A DNA stretch of 54,392 nucleotides from assembly GCA_000961725.1 (NCBI GenBank), contig LADS01000035.1, positions 1-54,392 on the forward strand, given 5' to 3'. Made by a program: the position numbers and the translations under genes. How positions within the stretch are numbered: the stretch's first letter is position 1; each line of letters begins with the position of its first letter. Positions 1 to 9,028 of this stretch are shown here, piece by piece. Below the pieces are notes generated by a model, which saw only the letters and a program-made list of their open reading frames with translations, was not told the origin of the DNA and searched no databases. The stretch comes from Desulfobulbaceae bacterium BRH_c16a (GTDB lineage Bacteria; Desulfobacterota; Desulfobulbia; Desulfobulbales; Desulfocapsaceae).

Positions 1-495
1 TGTTCTCCCTGAATATACAATATCGTACCGAAGCAAGAATGCACCCAGTTGCTGCTTCGCTGCGCGAACTGCACGAGTCGCGTCTTCTCGGGCTCGTACT
101 AAATCTCTTAAAGCCTCATCTTCCTCAGTTGGAACGTACACAGGCGTAAGCTCACCTGCCCGATGTAACCTGGCTAAAGAAAGGCAGTCACGCCTGTCAT
201 TTTTTATACGATTACCACTTTGTTGCGGAATTTTAGACGGAGCAATAACAACACAATCCATAGCATTCTTGGTTAAATAGCGATAGATCGCATATCCACA
301 CGGTCCAGCTTCGTAGACAAACCGAAGAACAGCCCCGTTCGATATGAGTTTCCTGATAACATTGTCTAATTGATTCATGTCGTTATCAATTTTACCATAA
401 TACCTGACTTCGCCATCACGTCCCTCATCTGCTATTCCAATTGAGATTGAGTTTTTGTGGACATCCAACCCGATATTCTTTATTGTTTTCTGCAT
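1..495 (-). CDS. IS110-family transposase, N-terminal part (runs off the left edge)
   Basis: The frame is open from ATG at 495 to the window edge, giving 165 codons of the N-terminal DEDD (RuvC-like) catalytic domain of IS110/IS1111 transposases. The acidic signature residues are visible: the first Asp in GLDVHK (about residue 11), Glu in YEAGPCGY (about 64) and Asp in KNDRRDC (about 102). A strong Shine-Dalgarno (AGGAGGCAGGTC) directly precedes the ATG. The C-terminal serine-containing domain lies outside the window, so it is not known whether the element is intact. IS110 enzymes are known to work with a bridge RNA encoded in noncoding sequence of the element. Confidence 0.92.
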   Translation of the reverse strand, partial: MQKTIKNIGLDVHKNSISIGIADEGRDGEVRYYGKIDNDMNQLDNVIRKLISNGAVLRFVYEAGPCGYAIYRYLTKNAMDCVVIAPSKIPQQSGNRIKNDRRDCLSLARLHRAGELTPVYVPTEEDEALRDLVRAREDATRAVRAAKQQLGAFLLRYDIVYSGRT

Positions 496-575
496 GACCT
501 GCCTCCTTGATTTTGGCTCTGAGTTGTTGAATTTGCCTTTTTCAACTTAACCCACGTTGGCAAGGAAGGCAGGTC
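496..575 (-). repeat. Inverted repeat in the IS110 leader covering the transposase ribosome-binding site
   Basis: The 14-base arm at 496-509 (GACCTGCCTCCTTG) is complementary to the arm at 561-575 (CAAGGAAGGCAGGTC) apart from one extra base. On the minus-strand transcript the proximal arm is the Shine-Dalgarno of the transposase, so folding would hide it. A second short inverted repeat (GTTGGC at 556-561, GCCAAC at 583-588) lies in the same leader. This stretch may belong to the left noncoding end of the element, where IS110 elements encode bridge RNA. That role is inferred. Confidence 0.55.
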
Positions 576-708
576 TATTTTCGCCAACTTGCTAACCATC
601 ATATCTAGCAGAGTCTGTGTATTTCTCAACACATTTCAATTCGATGTATCGGAACCGCTTTATCTTGTTGATGAACAGAAAAAATATTGGTATCAATGAC
701 CTTCGAAC

Positions 709-798
709 GGAGGAGTGCCGGAGCGGCCGAACGGGACGGTCTCGAAAACCGTTGTGGGGGAGACCCCACCCAGGGTTCGAATCCCTGCTCCTCCGCCA
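709..798 (+). tRNA. tRNA-Ser (anticodon CGA)
   Basis: This is a full class II tRNA of 90 bases with an encoded CCA. The acceptor stem GGAGGAG pairs with CTCCTCC before GCCA. The anticodon stem ACGGT/ACCGT encloses the loop CTCGAAA, which gives anticodon CGA (reads UCG). A long variable arm (TGTGGGGGAGACCCCAC) and the T-loop GGTTCGAATCC follow. It reads toward the polysaccharide locus and lies about 200 bases from the IS110 gene. Confidence 0.97.
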
Positions 799-1033
799 AA
801 TTTTTGTAATTTTCTGACAAGCAGAACAACCTGACATGCGAAAGATGTTCTTTGTCCTCATCGTTATCCACAGTTAACGATGAGGAACATGAGGCTCAAG
901 CATGGTCAGCCGCAGTTATTCCCCTTCCTATACGTATCAAACTCCTTCAGGTTACATCTTCCGATCGACTGCCTTTCCCGTGCCGCTTCCTCTCGCCTAT
1001 TCTTTGGCTGACTCTCAAGTCAATCATGAAAAA
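799..1033. other. Intergenic, no gene seen
   Basis: Short open frames cross this stretch on the plus strand but have no ribosome-binding site, no recognisable domain and no protein-like composition. Nothing functional was recognised before the upstream box at 1034. Confidence 0.5.
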
Positions 1034-1078
1034 TGTGACATGCAACATGATAGATGTAACGGTTATGTTGCGTGCAAC
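1034..1078 (+). promoter_or_regulatory. Putative enhancer (activator-binding) site, copy 1
   Basis: The site contains TGTGACATG (1034-1042), then CAACAT/TGTAAC half-sites, then the near-palindrome GTTGCGTGCAAC (1067-1078). The same TGTGACATG and GTTGYGTGCAAC pair recurs at 9029-9075. In both places it ends 97-98 bases before a sigma-54 -24/-12 promoter. The position is typical of an enhancer bound by a sigma-54 activator. The activator encoded at 1546 is the obvious candidate, by inference. Confidence 0.6.
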
Positions 1079-1176
1079 GTTCTCTGTACACCCGATCAAA
1101 CCCAGTCTCTCAATCACCGTCATCTATCTTCCCTGAGTCATGAGAGAAATTGGATAGGACAAATGTCAGATCATGG

Positions 1177-1192
1177 TGGCATAGGACTTGCT
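1177..1192 (+). promoter_or_regulatory. Sigma-54 promoter, copy 1 (TGGCATAGGACTTGCT)
   Basis: This matches the sigma-54 consensus TGGCAC-N5-TTGCW with the invariant GG and GC exactly spaced. Fifteen of 16 bases equal the promoter at 9173-9188. The predicted start is near 1203, so a leader of about 340 bases would precede the activator gene at 1546. Confidence 0.75.
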
Positions 1193-1545
1193 CTAAAGAG
1201 GCAGCAGCATGGCTTAGCCCATTTTTCTGCCTGTCTACCTGATTTCCTTATTGGGGGATGATATCTGGTGGTTGGTTCCGGCTCGACCTGGTCGCGCTCT
1301 TTTAATGAGTGAAGTTTTCGTCTCGAGCGAAAATTCCACACTGAGGGCAATGACAGCAGTGCTGATAGCTTTCTCAGGTTAATCAAAACCAATTAACGGC
1401 ATCGACCGAAGCATGCTGTGATTGGACGTAACCCAGATCACGCAAGTTCTTTCTATTCGAATAGTTGGCCTAACACAAAATACTTATGGGGCAGCTATGA
1501 GTTGAGGCTCTCGCTTACATGCACTCATAATAGGGTAATGAAACT
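1193..1545 (+). other. Long untranslated leader or unannotated RNA downstream of the sigma-54 promoter
   Basis: No credible reading frame with a ribosome-binding site was found. A small hairpin (TTTTCG, loop, CGAAAA) lies near 1315-1335. The stretch would be the 5' leader of the activator mRNA if the promoter at 1177 serves that gene. It could instead be a separate sigma-54-driven RNA. Confidence 0.35.
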
Positions 1546-2892
1546 ATGCTCAACGAATCTGGCCGTCTTGCCGAAAACCAAAAAATTTTGCTGGAAACAA
1601 TGCCGAGCATGGTGCTGGTCGTCAATTCAACCGGCTCGCTTGAGTACATGAATCGATCCGCCGCGACATTATTTGGCGACAATGAATTCATGTCACGTAA
1701 TTCGAGTAATATCAAGCAGCTGCAGGGAGCCCTGCTCTCGCTGCTGAGTGGCGGGAATGTGTCGAAACCGGAGGTGTGTACGATAAACAGGCAATATTTC
1801 GAATGCTATGCCGCTCCGTTTGCCGGCTATAAAGGTGATAATCTATTCTGGGTCATCCTGAAAAAACTGTCGGAAAAAGAAATCGACCTGAAGAATTCCA
1901 TCAGGGGCAGAGTGCCGGAAGATTGTTTGATTGGATCCAGTGCAGTCATGTGCAAACTGCAGAATATGGCGACCAGGATTGCTAAAACTGACGCCACTGT
2001 GCTGGTTACCGGAGAGTCGGGTACCGGCAAGGAACTCATCGCCAAATTAATACAGCAAAACAGCAGGAGAAAGGAAAAACCTTTTTTAATAATCAACTGC
2101 AACGCCATCAATGACCTGCTTCTCGAGAGCGATCTCTTTGGCTATGAAAAAGGCGCATTTACCGGGGCTCAGTCTCAGAAAAAAGGCAAATTCGAGGTTG
2201 TTGACGGAGGCACCATTTTTCTGGATGAAATTGGCGATATCAGCCCGCGCATGCAGGCTGTCCTGCTGCGCGTGTTGCAGCACGGTGAAATTGTCCGGGT
2301 CGGCGGCACTTCTCCGCTGAAGGTCGATGTACGATTTATCGCTGCAACAAATCGAGATCTGGTCAAAGCGGTAAAGGACGGAAGTTTTCGGCTCGATCTT
2401 TTTTATCGACTGAACATCATCAAAATCGTCATTCCGCCTCTCCGTGAACGTAAAGAGGATTTCCTCGAATTGACCACGCATTTCGTTCGAAAATACAGCG
2501 CCCTTTTCGGCATGGACATTGATTTCAAGCCTGAATCGTTGTTGAAGCAATTGGAATCTCACGATTGGCCCGGCAACGTCAGGGAACTTCAGAATGTGAT
2601 CCAGCGTGCGATTCTTATGAGCGAAGACGGAACTCTTTCTGCCGATGCTTTTACTTTCGATACATCATTGGTCGACAAAGAACAATTCAACACACTTTCG
2701 TCGGTCATAAAGAGATTCAATGGCACTCCATTAAAAAGCATTGTCGATCAGGTTGAAAAAGAAATCATCATTGAAAAGCTTGCCGTCAATGGTGGGAATG
2801 TCGCACATACTGCTGTGAAGTTAGATATCTGTAAGGCAGCTCTTTATGAAAAGATGAAACGGCACGACATTTCTGCCAAAGCGTTACGCTGA
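1546..2892 (+). CDS. Sigma-54-dependent transcriptional activator, PAS-AAA+-Fis HTH (PrsR-like)
   Basis: The protein has 448 residues. An N-terminal PAS-like region (about 14-110) replaces the receiver domain usual in PrsR. The AAA+ domain has Walker A GESGTGKE (156-163), the sigma-54 contact loop GAFTGA (203-208) and Walker B GGTIFLDEIG (221-230). A Fis-type helix-turn-helix closes the protein (about 400-445). The intact GAFTGA indicates a working activator of sigma-54 polymerase. No partner histidine kinase lies nearby, so the signal is probably sensed by the PAS domain or elsewhere. By position it is the likely regulator of the exosortase/polysaccharide locus. Start is the ATG at 1546, whose ribosome-binding site is weak. 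Confidence 0.93.
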   Translation: MLNESGRLAENQKILLETMPSMVLVVNSTGSLEYMNRSAATLFGDNEFMSRNSSNIKQLQGALLSLLSGGNVSKPEVCTINRQYFECYAAPFAGYKGDNLFWVILKKLSEKEIDLKNSIRGRVPEDCLIGSSAVMCKLQNMATRIAKTDATVLVTGESGTGKELIAKLIQQNSRRKEKPFLIINCNAINDLLLESDLFGYEKGAFTGAQSQKKGKFEVVDGGTIFLDEIGDISPRMQAVLLRVLQHGEIVRVGGTSPLKVDVRFIAATNRDLVKAVKDGSFRLDLFYRLNIIKIVIPPLRERKEDFLELTTHFVRKYSALFGMDIDFKPESLLKQLESHDWPGNVRELQNVIQRAILMSEDGTLSADAFTFDTSLVDKEQFNTLSSVIKRFNGTPLKSIVDQVEKEIIIEKLAVNGGNVAHTAVKLDICKAALYEKMKRHDISAKALR

Positions 2893-2959
2893 GAGAAGGA
2901 GAAAATGAAATTGATGAAATGTCGAGGATATCCGACAACCCCGGAAAAGCAGGAAGAGG

Positions 2960-2996
2960 CTAGTGTCATGTCAAGCCTCAGATGTCACTAGTTTTT
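2960..2996 (+). terminator. Rho-independent terminator after the activator gene
   Basis: Arms CTAGTGTCATG (2960-2970) and ATGTCACTAG (2982-2991) pair with one mismatch and are followed by TTTTT. The hairpin separates the activator transcript from the chain-length gene at 3029, which therefore probably has its own promoter. Confidence 0.6.
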
Positions 2997-3028
2997 AAGA
3001 GCCCATTCAATCAGAGATAATAGAATAG

Positions 3029-4603
3029 ATGGAAGAGACACAGCAAGTACCTAAAATGATGCAATGGATTGATATCGCAGGACGCAGGAAAGCCCTTATA
3101 ACAACCTTCATCCTTGCAGCACTCACCATAGGACTCGGTGTATACCTTTCTCAGCCGAAAGTTTTTCAGAGTGACAGTTTGCTCAGTTATCAGCAGCAGA
3201 TGGTGAATACCGGCAGGATGTTGCCGGATGACAACTCTCAACTGAAAGACATCGTAAGTACATTGACGCAGATTGTAACGAGCAGGACCAGCCTCGAGAG
3301 GATCATCGCCAATGAAAAGCTGTTCGAAAAAGAGAGAAAAGAGCTGCCGTTGGAAGATGTTGTTGAAGGAATGCGGAGTAATATCGAAATCATAACATCG
3401 AAAAACGGTGATACGTTCCGCATTGTTTACATGGGCAACGACCCAGTCAAAGTTGTTCGTGTGGCAAATGCCCTGGCTGCTCGATTTATAGAAGAAAACA
3501 TGAAGTATCGCGAGCTGAGAGCATCCGAAACGTCCGCCTATACCGAAGAAGAACTGGAAATGGCCAAAAAGATGCTCGATGGCAAAGAAGTGGTCATGCG
3601 AGACTATAAGCTGCAATTTTATAATGAGATGCCGGATCAGCGGGAGGTCAACATGTCCAGGTTGATCTCCCTGCAAAATCATGATCAGAGCAGGCAGGAA
3701 TCCATTCAGAATCTGGAGCGGACGCGTGCGCTTCTGCGTGATCAGATTGCGACGCGCAAAGAACTGATGCAGGCCAAACAAGAAAGTTCCAGTCCCAGTG
3801 GCGATGTTGCGTCCTGGGGGGGAAGCCCGCAGGATAAGCTCGAGCGGTTGCGAACTGAGCTTCACGCCCTGGAACTGAAGTACAAAGAGCACCATCCGAA
3901 AATTAAAAGCCTGAGAAGCAAGATTGCAAAACTCGAACAATCCGTCCCGGCTGAGCCGGATGGTGGGTCGCCCGCCGCTCAGGCGGGGAGCGGTGCGAAA
4001 GAACAGGATGATAAGACTTTAGTTGCACTCGAACTCCAGGTCAAAGACATCACTTTCAGCATCGAAAAGCTCACCAAGGAAAAGCAGGAAATAGATGGAT
4101 TGACCAAACAGTACGATAAATGGATTTCTGCGGCGCCGGTGAGAGAGGCGGAATGGTCGGCTCTGACTAGAGAATATGGCGAACTGAAGCGCCATTACGA
4201 TTTTCTGGTCGGTCAGAATCTCCAGGCTGGCTCGGCCCTCAACCTTGAACGAAAACAGCGGGGCAGTCAGTTTAAAATTGAAGACTCCGCCCAGCAACCG
4301 GTGAAACCTGTAAAGCCAGATTTCCTCAAGATCATGGGGATTGCGTTATTGCTGGGGAGCGGCGCCGGCGTGGCGGGGGCGCTGTTATTCGAAAAAACGA
4401 ATACCACTTTCAGATTTCCCGAACAGCTCGAGGCAGCTTTTCCCTTCGAGGTTCTTTGTACGGTTCCCAATTTACCGCTGAAAGCGGAAATAGTCAGGCA
4501 GCGTGTTATGACAACAACGGTCACGGTCTTTTTTCTTACATGGGCTTCGGCAATTGTTGCCGCACTCGGAGTGCTTTGGACTCAGGGCCGGATTATTGTC
4601 TGA
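3029..4603 (+). CDS. Polysaccharide chain-length determinant / co-polymerase (Wzz/GumC type, exosortase-associated)
   Basis: This inner-membrane protein of 524 residues has one membrane helix near the N-terminus (about 26-46), a long periplasmic coiled-coil region rich in Lys/Glu, a second helix at about 430-450 and a third at the C-terminus. Proline-rich text (QPVKPVKPDF) precedes the second helix, as in polysaccharide co-polymerases. It lacks a fused kinase; the kinase is separate at 5694. The family sets polymer length and couples the polymerase to export. It begins the run of export genes that continues to 12972. Start ATG at 3029. Confidence 0.88.
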   Translation: MEETQQVPKMMQWIDIAGRRKALITTFILAALTIGLGVYLSQPKVFQSDSLLSYQQQMVNTGRMLPDDNSQLKDIVSTLTQIVTSRTSLERIIANEKLFEKERKELPLEDVVEGMRSNIEIITSKNGDTFRIVYMGNDPVKVVRVANALAARFIEENMKYRELRASETSAYTEEELEMAKKMLDGKEVVMRDYKLQFYNEMPDQREVNMSRLISLQNHDQSRQESIQNLERTRALLRDQIATRKELMQAKQESSSPSGDVASWGGSPQDKLERLRTELHALELKYKEHHPKIKSLRSKIAKLEQSVPAEPDGGSPAAQAGSGAKEQDDKTLVALELQVKDITFSIEKLTKEKQEIDGLTKQYDKWISAAPVREAEWSALTREYGELKRHYDFLVGQNLQAGSALNLERKQRGSQFKIEDSAQQPVKPVKPDFLKIMGIALLLGSGAGVAGALLFEKTNTTFRFPEQLEAAFPFEVLCTVPNLPLKAEIVRQRVMTTTVTVFFLTWASAIVAALGVLWTQGRIIV

Positions 4604-4649
4604 TCGACGGGCTTCTGCTTAATTTAAAATTCAATCAACCTGTAATCGA

Positions 4650-5648
4650 ATGTATCGCAAATTTTACGGTCTGGATAAAAAACCATTTGAGCTGGCCCCG
4701 GTAGGAGGGCTGGTTTATCTGAGTGAGGCGCATCGGGAAGGGGTGGCAATTTTACGTTACGGGGTGATTGCCGACAAGGGATTTCTGCTGCTGACCGGCG
4801 GGGTCGGAGCCGGCAAGACGACGATTCTCAATACCTTGCTCAACATGTTGCAGTCTAACGTCAAAACATGTGTGCTCAATAACCCGAAGTTGAGCCGGAA
4901 TGAATTTTACTATTTTCTGGGAGCAAAACTGGGCATACGATGCAACGGCAACAAAGGTCAGTTCATCCTGAAATTCTCGGACCTTCTGGAAAAACTGGAG
5001 GCTGAAAAAATCAAACTGCTGCTCATCATTGATGAAGCGCAGGCTTTCTCAATCGACCTGCTCGAAGAAATCCGTCTGCTTTCCAACCATGCAGAGGGAC
5101 GGAATGTATTCAGCATATTTCTCATTGGTCAGCCCGAGCTGCAAGAAAAATTGGCCACCCCTCAGCTTCTGCCCCTCAGGCAGAGGATTGGTCTCAGATA
5201 TCACCTCGATTCGTTAACAAGAGATGAAACCGCACAATACATTTTCTATAGATTGAATGCGGCCGGTGCGGTCAGGACATCGATCTTCGACGACGATGCC
5301 ATAGACGCTCTTCATGAAGCGAGCAGGGGAACCCCACGATTGATCAATATTATCTGTGATCACGCCATGATACAGGGTTTCACCCGAGAAGTGTTTCGCA
5401 TCGACCGGTTGAGCATAGTCGAGTGTTTGAAGGCGATTCGATTGCAAGGCGAAGAAAGGCTGAATATCTCTCTGCCGCCGGAGCAGGCCGAGGACACGGT
5501 TATACCGCGCCGGCAGAGGGGCTTCAGGTGGGCAGCAATCATCGGCGCATTTACGCTTGTGTTTGCTGCGGTCGCTGCGGCTGCTTCTTCCTTTGCCGGT
5601 CAGCAGTATTTTCGTTTTCTCCAGGAATGGCTGGTCAGTCTGTATTGA
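4650..5648 (+). CDS. ExeA-like AAA ATPase of PEP-CTERM/exosortase loci
   Basis: A protein of 332 residues starting MYRKFYGLDKKPFELAP, the usual beginning of ExeA/GspA-like ATPases. Walker A GGVGAGKT is at 50-57 and Walker B LLLIIDEAQ at 123-131. A single membrane helix lies at about 290-315. A subfamily of this ATPase is a constant neighbour of exosortase genes, although its exact role in secretion or polymer assembly is not established. It lies 46 bases after the chain-length gene and 45 before the kinase, consistent with one operon. Confidence 0.9.
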   Translation: MYRKFYGLDKKPFELAPVGGLVYLSEAHREGVAILRYGVIADKGFLLLTGGVGAGKTTILNTLLNMLQSNVKTCVLNNPKLSRNEFYYFLGAKLGIRCNGNKGQFILKFSDLLEKLEAEKIKLLLIIDEAQAFSIDLLEEIRLLSNHAEGRNVFSIFLIGQPELQEKLATPQLLPLRQRIGLRYHLDSLTRDETAQYIFYRLNAAGAVRTSIFDDDAIDALHEASRGTPRLINIICDHAMIQGFTREVFRIDRLSIVECLKAIRLQGEERLNISLPPEQAEDTVIPRRQRGFRWAAIIGAFTLVFAAVAAAASSFAGQQYFRFLQEWLVSLY

Positions 5649-5693
5649 AACGGTCGAAATGATAATATTAGCTCACGATACAATAGGACAGAA

Positions 5694-6608
5694 ATGATAA
5701 AAATTTCGGAAGCCCTCGACAAGGCAGGTTACGGTGAAGGTGTTGCACACAGTGTAGCGGCAAGAGTTCAACATATTGAGGAGGCAAAGGAGATTCCCGA
5801 CATTCGGAGAGCCCAGGCAGTACAACAGCTATCTTCTGTAAATAGAAGTCAGGAATGCATGGAGAGTTTTAACGAACAGCACAGGCTTGCAAAAAGTTTA
5901 AGCGGCAAATGGGATGAACGTCTGTTCAAAGCTGCCAATGATGACGGCTATCTGCCGGAGGTTTTCAAGACGCTCAGGTCTCGGATTCTGCATCCACTCG
6001 ACGGAGGAAAAATTCCGAAAACCATCATGGTAACCTCGGCCATTCCCAGGGAAGGGAAAAGTTTTGTGACAGCTAATCTGGGGATATCGCTTGCGCACGG
6101 GTTGGATCAGCACAGCCTCCTTGTAGATTGCGATCTGCGCAAACCTGTGCTGGCAAAAATGTTTGGGCTGGACAACAGTGTCGGCCTTGTCGATTACCTC
6201 AGGGACGATGTGATGTTGTCGAAGCTGATAGCGAACACAGCGGTAAAAACCTTATCGGTACTGACCAGCGGCAAATCTCCTGCCAATCCCGCCGAACTGC
6301 TCGGTTCAGCCCGAATGCCCGCTCTTGTCGAAGAATTGTCCGACAGGTATGAGGACCGTCTCATAATATTCGACAGTCCGCCGCTCCTGGTTGCGGCGGA
6401 GTCAAGTGTTCTTGCCGGTCAGGTGGACGCAATAATACTGGTTGTTCGTCAGGGTACTTCCGGGAAGGCGCAGATTCAGAAACTCATTGACATAATCGGT
6501 GACGAACGGATTCTGGGCATTGTCTTCAACGATCAAAATCTCAGCTCATTCCAGCAGAAACTCGGCATGGGATGTGGCTCATATTACGGCGGCTACTACC
6601 ACCAGTAG
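5694..6608 (+). CDS. Bacterial tyrosine autokinase (CpsD/Wzc C-domain type, exosortase-associated)
   Basis: A cytoplasmic BY-kinase of 304 residues. Walker A TSAIPREGKS is at 114-123, Walker A' SLLVDCDLRK at 141-150 and Walker B RLIIFDSPP around 222-230. The tail ends in a tyrosine cluster (GSYYGGYYHQ), the usual autophosphorylation site. The partner is the membrane protein encoded at 3029, which lacks its own kinase domain. Phosphorylation cycles of such pairs control polymer length and export. A good ribosome-binding site (AGGACAG) precedes ATG 5694. Confidence 0.93.
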   Translation: MIKISEALDKAGYGEGVAHSVAARVQHIEEAKEIPDIRRAQAVQQLSSVNRSQECMESFNEQHRLAKSLSGKWDERLFKAANDDGYLPEVFKTLRSRILHPLDGGKIPKTIMVTSAIPREGKSFVTANLGISLAHGLDQHSLLVDCDLRKPVLAKMFGLDNSVGLVDYLRDDVMLSKLIANTAVKTLSVLTSGKSPANPAELLGSARMPALVEELSDRYEDRLIIFDSPPLLVAAESSVLAGQVDAIILVVRQGTSGKAQIQKLIDIIGDERILGIVFNDQNLSSFQQKLGMGCGSYYGGYYHQ

Positions 6609-6700
6609 CAGCCCTGGAGTGGAGTTTTATATGCTACCTCATTGTGCAAGGCTCTTTTCCCCGGCTGTCTCAACAAACCAAATCAACGACAGGCAAGATT

Positions 6701-8977
6701 ATGAGTAAAAAAACGGCGAAACTGTTGCTTTCAGGGTTGTGCCTTCTTCTGGTAGTTTCCTGTTCCGCACCGGAAAAGGACAAACAGGTTTATTATGAAA
6801 AAGCCATGGAGTTCATCAAACAGGAGAAGCAGGAAGCTGCCGTGCTGGAGTTACGCAGCGCTATACAGATCGATGCGAAATTCGCTGAAGCCCGATATCA
6901 GCTCGGGCTACTCTATCTTCAAGAGGGTGAGACCAAAAAGGCCTTTGCCGAACTGGTCAGGGCAGGGGATCTCAATCCCGACAATCTCGATGCCAATCTC
7001 AAAGTTGCTCACTTTTATCTGCTGTCACGTAAAAAAGAAGAAGCCCGAAAGCGGATTGAGCTGATTTTAGCCAAGGATCCGAACTATCGCGACGCCCTGG
7101 TGCTGCTTGCCCACCTTGAGCTGATCGAGGGGGAATACGACGCTGCTTTAGCGGCTCTCAACAGAATCGGGTCGGAGTCCGAGACGTCCGATGAACTGTT
7201 GAATATCAGAGGTCGAATTCATGCTGCCCAGCAGCAATGGGATGCAGCTGAAGAAGTCTTTCGCAGAGCCATTGCCGCGAATGAAGACAATTTTACCAAC
7301 TACGAGACTCTCCTTCTTCTCCTGCAGCAAAAAAAAGATATTCTGAAAAGCAAAGAACTACTGGATGAAATAATCGAAAAATTCCCCGAGAACGTCAAGG
7401 CGCACCTGCTTCTGGCCGGATACTACCGAAGCATCGATAACAAGGATCAGGTTGCCGAGGAACTGCGGAAGGTTGTGAAAATCGCTCCCGACAAAGCTCG
7501 ATTCAGACTCCAGCTGGCCGATTTTTATCAGCGTAACGGCAAACCTGACGATGCCGAGAAAACCCTTGTTCAGGCGCGTACCGATATACCTGATGATTCC
7601 GATCTTACCGGAGCACTTGCCACCCTCTATTTCGAGCAGAAAAAATTCGACGAAGCCCGGGCCATGCTCGATGAGCTGGGTGCAAGTCAATCGGGACACG
7701 GCGGCGCCACACTCCTCAACGCGCGTTTTCTCCTCAAGGAGGGCAAATCCCGGGATGCAATTGTCATTCTCCGGAAGCTCAGCAATGATTTTCCTGACTG
7801 GCCATCCCCTCAATTCTACCTTGGTCTCGCCCATTACAGCCTCGGCGAATTTGAACTTGCCCAGCAGGCAGTGGCCGGCGCAATTCAAAAGAACGGGCAG
7901 GATTCGGAGTACCATACGCTGCTGGCGCAAATCTTTCAGGAGATGGGGGCATTCGAAGATGCGAGGGCAGAAGCTGTCATCGCTGTGCGTTTAAACCCGA
8001 CGAATCTGCGTGCTGCCCTCATCTTGAGCCGCGCTCTCATCATCGCAAAACAATATGGAGAGGCGGTAGCAATACTTGTCGATATGAGAAAACAGATACC
8101 TGCCCATCCGGAGATTCTCGGAAACCTTATACTGGCATATTTCGGGGCCGGCGAACGGCAGAAAGGGGAAGAAGTCCTGACCGAACTCCTCCGTATCGAC
8201 CCGGGCAACACCCATGCTGTAGCTCTGTCTCTCGACCTTCGATTTAGAAATGATTTGCCGGGTGCCGAAGCTTTTGTACGACAACAGATTGACAAGGCAC
8301 CGGCAGACGCAAGGCTGTATTTGATCCTTGGAAGTCTTTTGGAGAAACAGAACAATGGCCTGAAAGCACTTGCCGCGTATGAAAAGGCTCAGGAACTGGG
8401 GCAGGACATGACCCAGCCCTATCTTGCTGCGGCAAGGATAATGGCAAAGCTTGGGCAAAGAGACGAAGCTCTCGCCAAATACAATGATATGATAGCGAAA
8501 CACCCGAAATCCATACCCGGCCATATGGGAATCGCAACGTTGCTGCAGGTCGAGGGCAATCATGCAGAGGCAACGGTACAGTATCGAAAGATTATTGAGA
8601 TAAACAGGAATTATGGACCGGCTGCCAACAATCTTGCGTGGCTGATTGCATCCGATCCCAATGGGGACCTCGGCGAGGCCCTCATGCTGGCAATGACGGC
8701 AAAACAGTCATCGCCCGATGATCCGCATATCGCCGATACCCTTGGCTGGGTACATTATCAGAGGCATTCTTATGGGCTGGCAACGTCACAGTTCGAGTTG
8801 GCCCTGCAGAGCCAGCCAGACAATCCAATATGGGCTTATCGCCTGGCTTTGGCCCAGAACGGCAACAACAAGAAGGACGCCGCCATCCAAACCTTGGAAA
8901 GCCTGCTGAAGAAGATTCCTGCATTTCCCGATCGCCACAAAGCTGAGGACCTGCTGGCTGAATTAACCAAAGGATAA
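6701..8977 (+). CDS. prsT: TPR-repeat lipoprotein, PrsT type
   Basis: A lipoprotein of 758 residues built almost entirely of tetratricopeptide repeats (typical text: AEARYQLGLLYLQEGETKKA, AAANNLAWLIA). The ATG at 6701 is chosen over an upstream frame extension because it gives a signal peptide ending in a lipobox (VVSC, Cys21) and follows AGGCAAG. PrsT proteins accompany exosortases and are thought to scaffold polysaccharide secretion in the periplasm or at the outer membrane. It ends the first half of the export genes and is followed by a regulatory gap of 326 bases. Confidence 0.93.
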   Translation: MSKKTAKLLLSGLCLLLVVSCSAPEKDKQVYYEKAMEFIKQEKQEAAVLELRSAIQIDAKFAEARYQLGLLYLQEGETKKAFAELVRAGDLNPDNLDANLKVAHFYLLSRKKEEARKRIELILAKDPNYRDALVLLAHLELIEGEYDAALAALNRIGSESETSDELLNIRGRIHAAQQQWDAAEEVFRRAIAANEDNFTNYETLLLLLQQKKDILKSKELLDEIIEKFPENVKAHLLLAGYYRSIDNKDQVAEELRKVVKIAPDKARFRLQLADFYQRNGKPDDAEKTLVQARTDIPDDSDLTGALATLYFEQKKFDEARAMLDELGASQSGHGGATLLNARFLLKEGKSRDAIVILRKLSNDFPDWPSPQFYLGLAHYSLGEFELAQQAVAGAIQKNGQDSEYHTLLAQIFQEMGAFEDARAEAVIAVRLNPTNLRAALILSRALIIAKQYGEAVAILVDMRKQIPAHPEILGNLILAYFGAGERQKGEEVLTELLRIDPGNTHAVALSLDLRFRNDLPGAEAFVRQQIDKAPADARLYLILGSLLEKQNNGLKALAAYEKAQELGQDMTQPYLAAARIMAKLGQRDEALAKYNDMIAKHPKSIPGHMGIATLLQVEGNHAEATVQYRKIIEINRNYGPAANNLAWLIASDPNGDLGEALMLAMTAKQSSPDDPHIADTLGWVHYQRHSYGLATSQFELALQSQPDNPIWAYRLALAQNGNNKKDAAIQTLESLLKKIPAFPDRHKAEDLLAELTKG

Positions 8978-9028
8978 CAGCTCCAGGGCACTATCGTCCT
9001 GCAGATCCATCCCAGCAAGCAGCACATA

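Noticed and set aside
617..871. Three overlapping short reading frames across the tRNA-Ser region
   Set aside because: They lie over the tRNA gene on both strands, have no ribosome-binding site and no protein-like composition.
852..1392. Short plus- and minus-strand frames before the activator gene
   Set aside because: They cross the conserved enhancer and promoter elements, lack ribosome-binding sites and show no domain.
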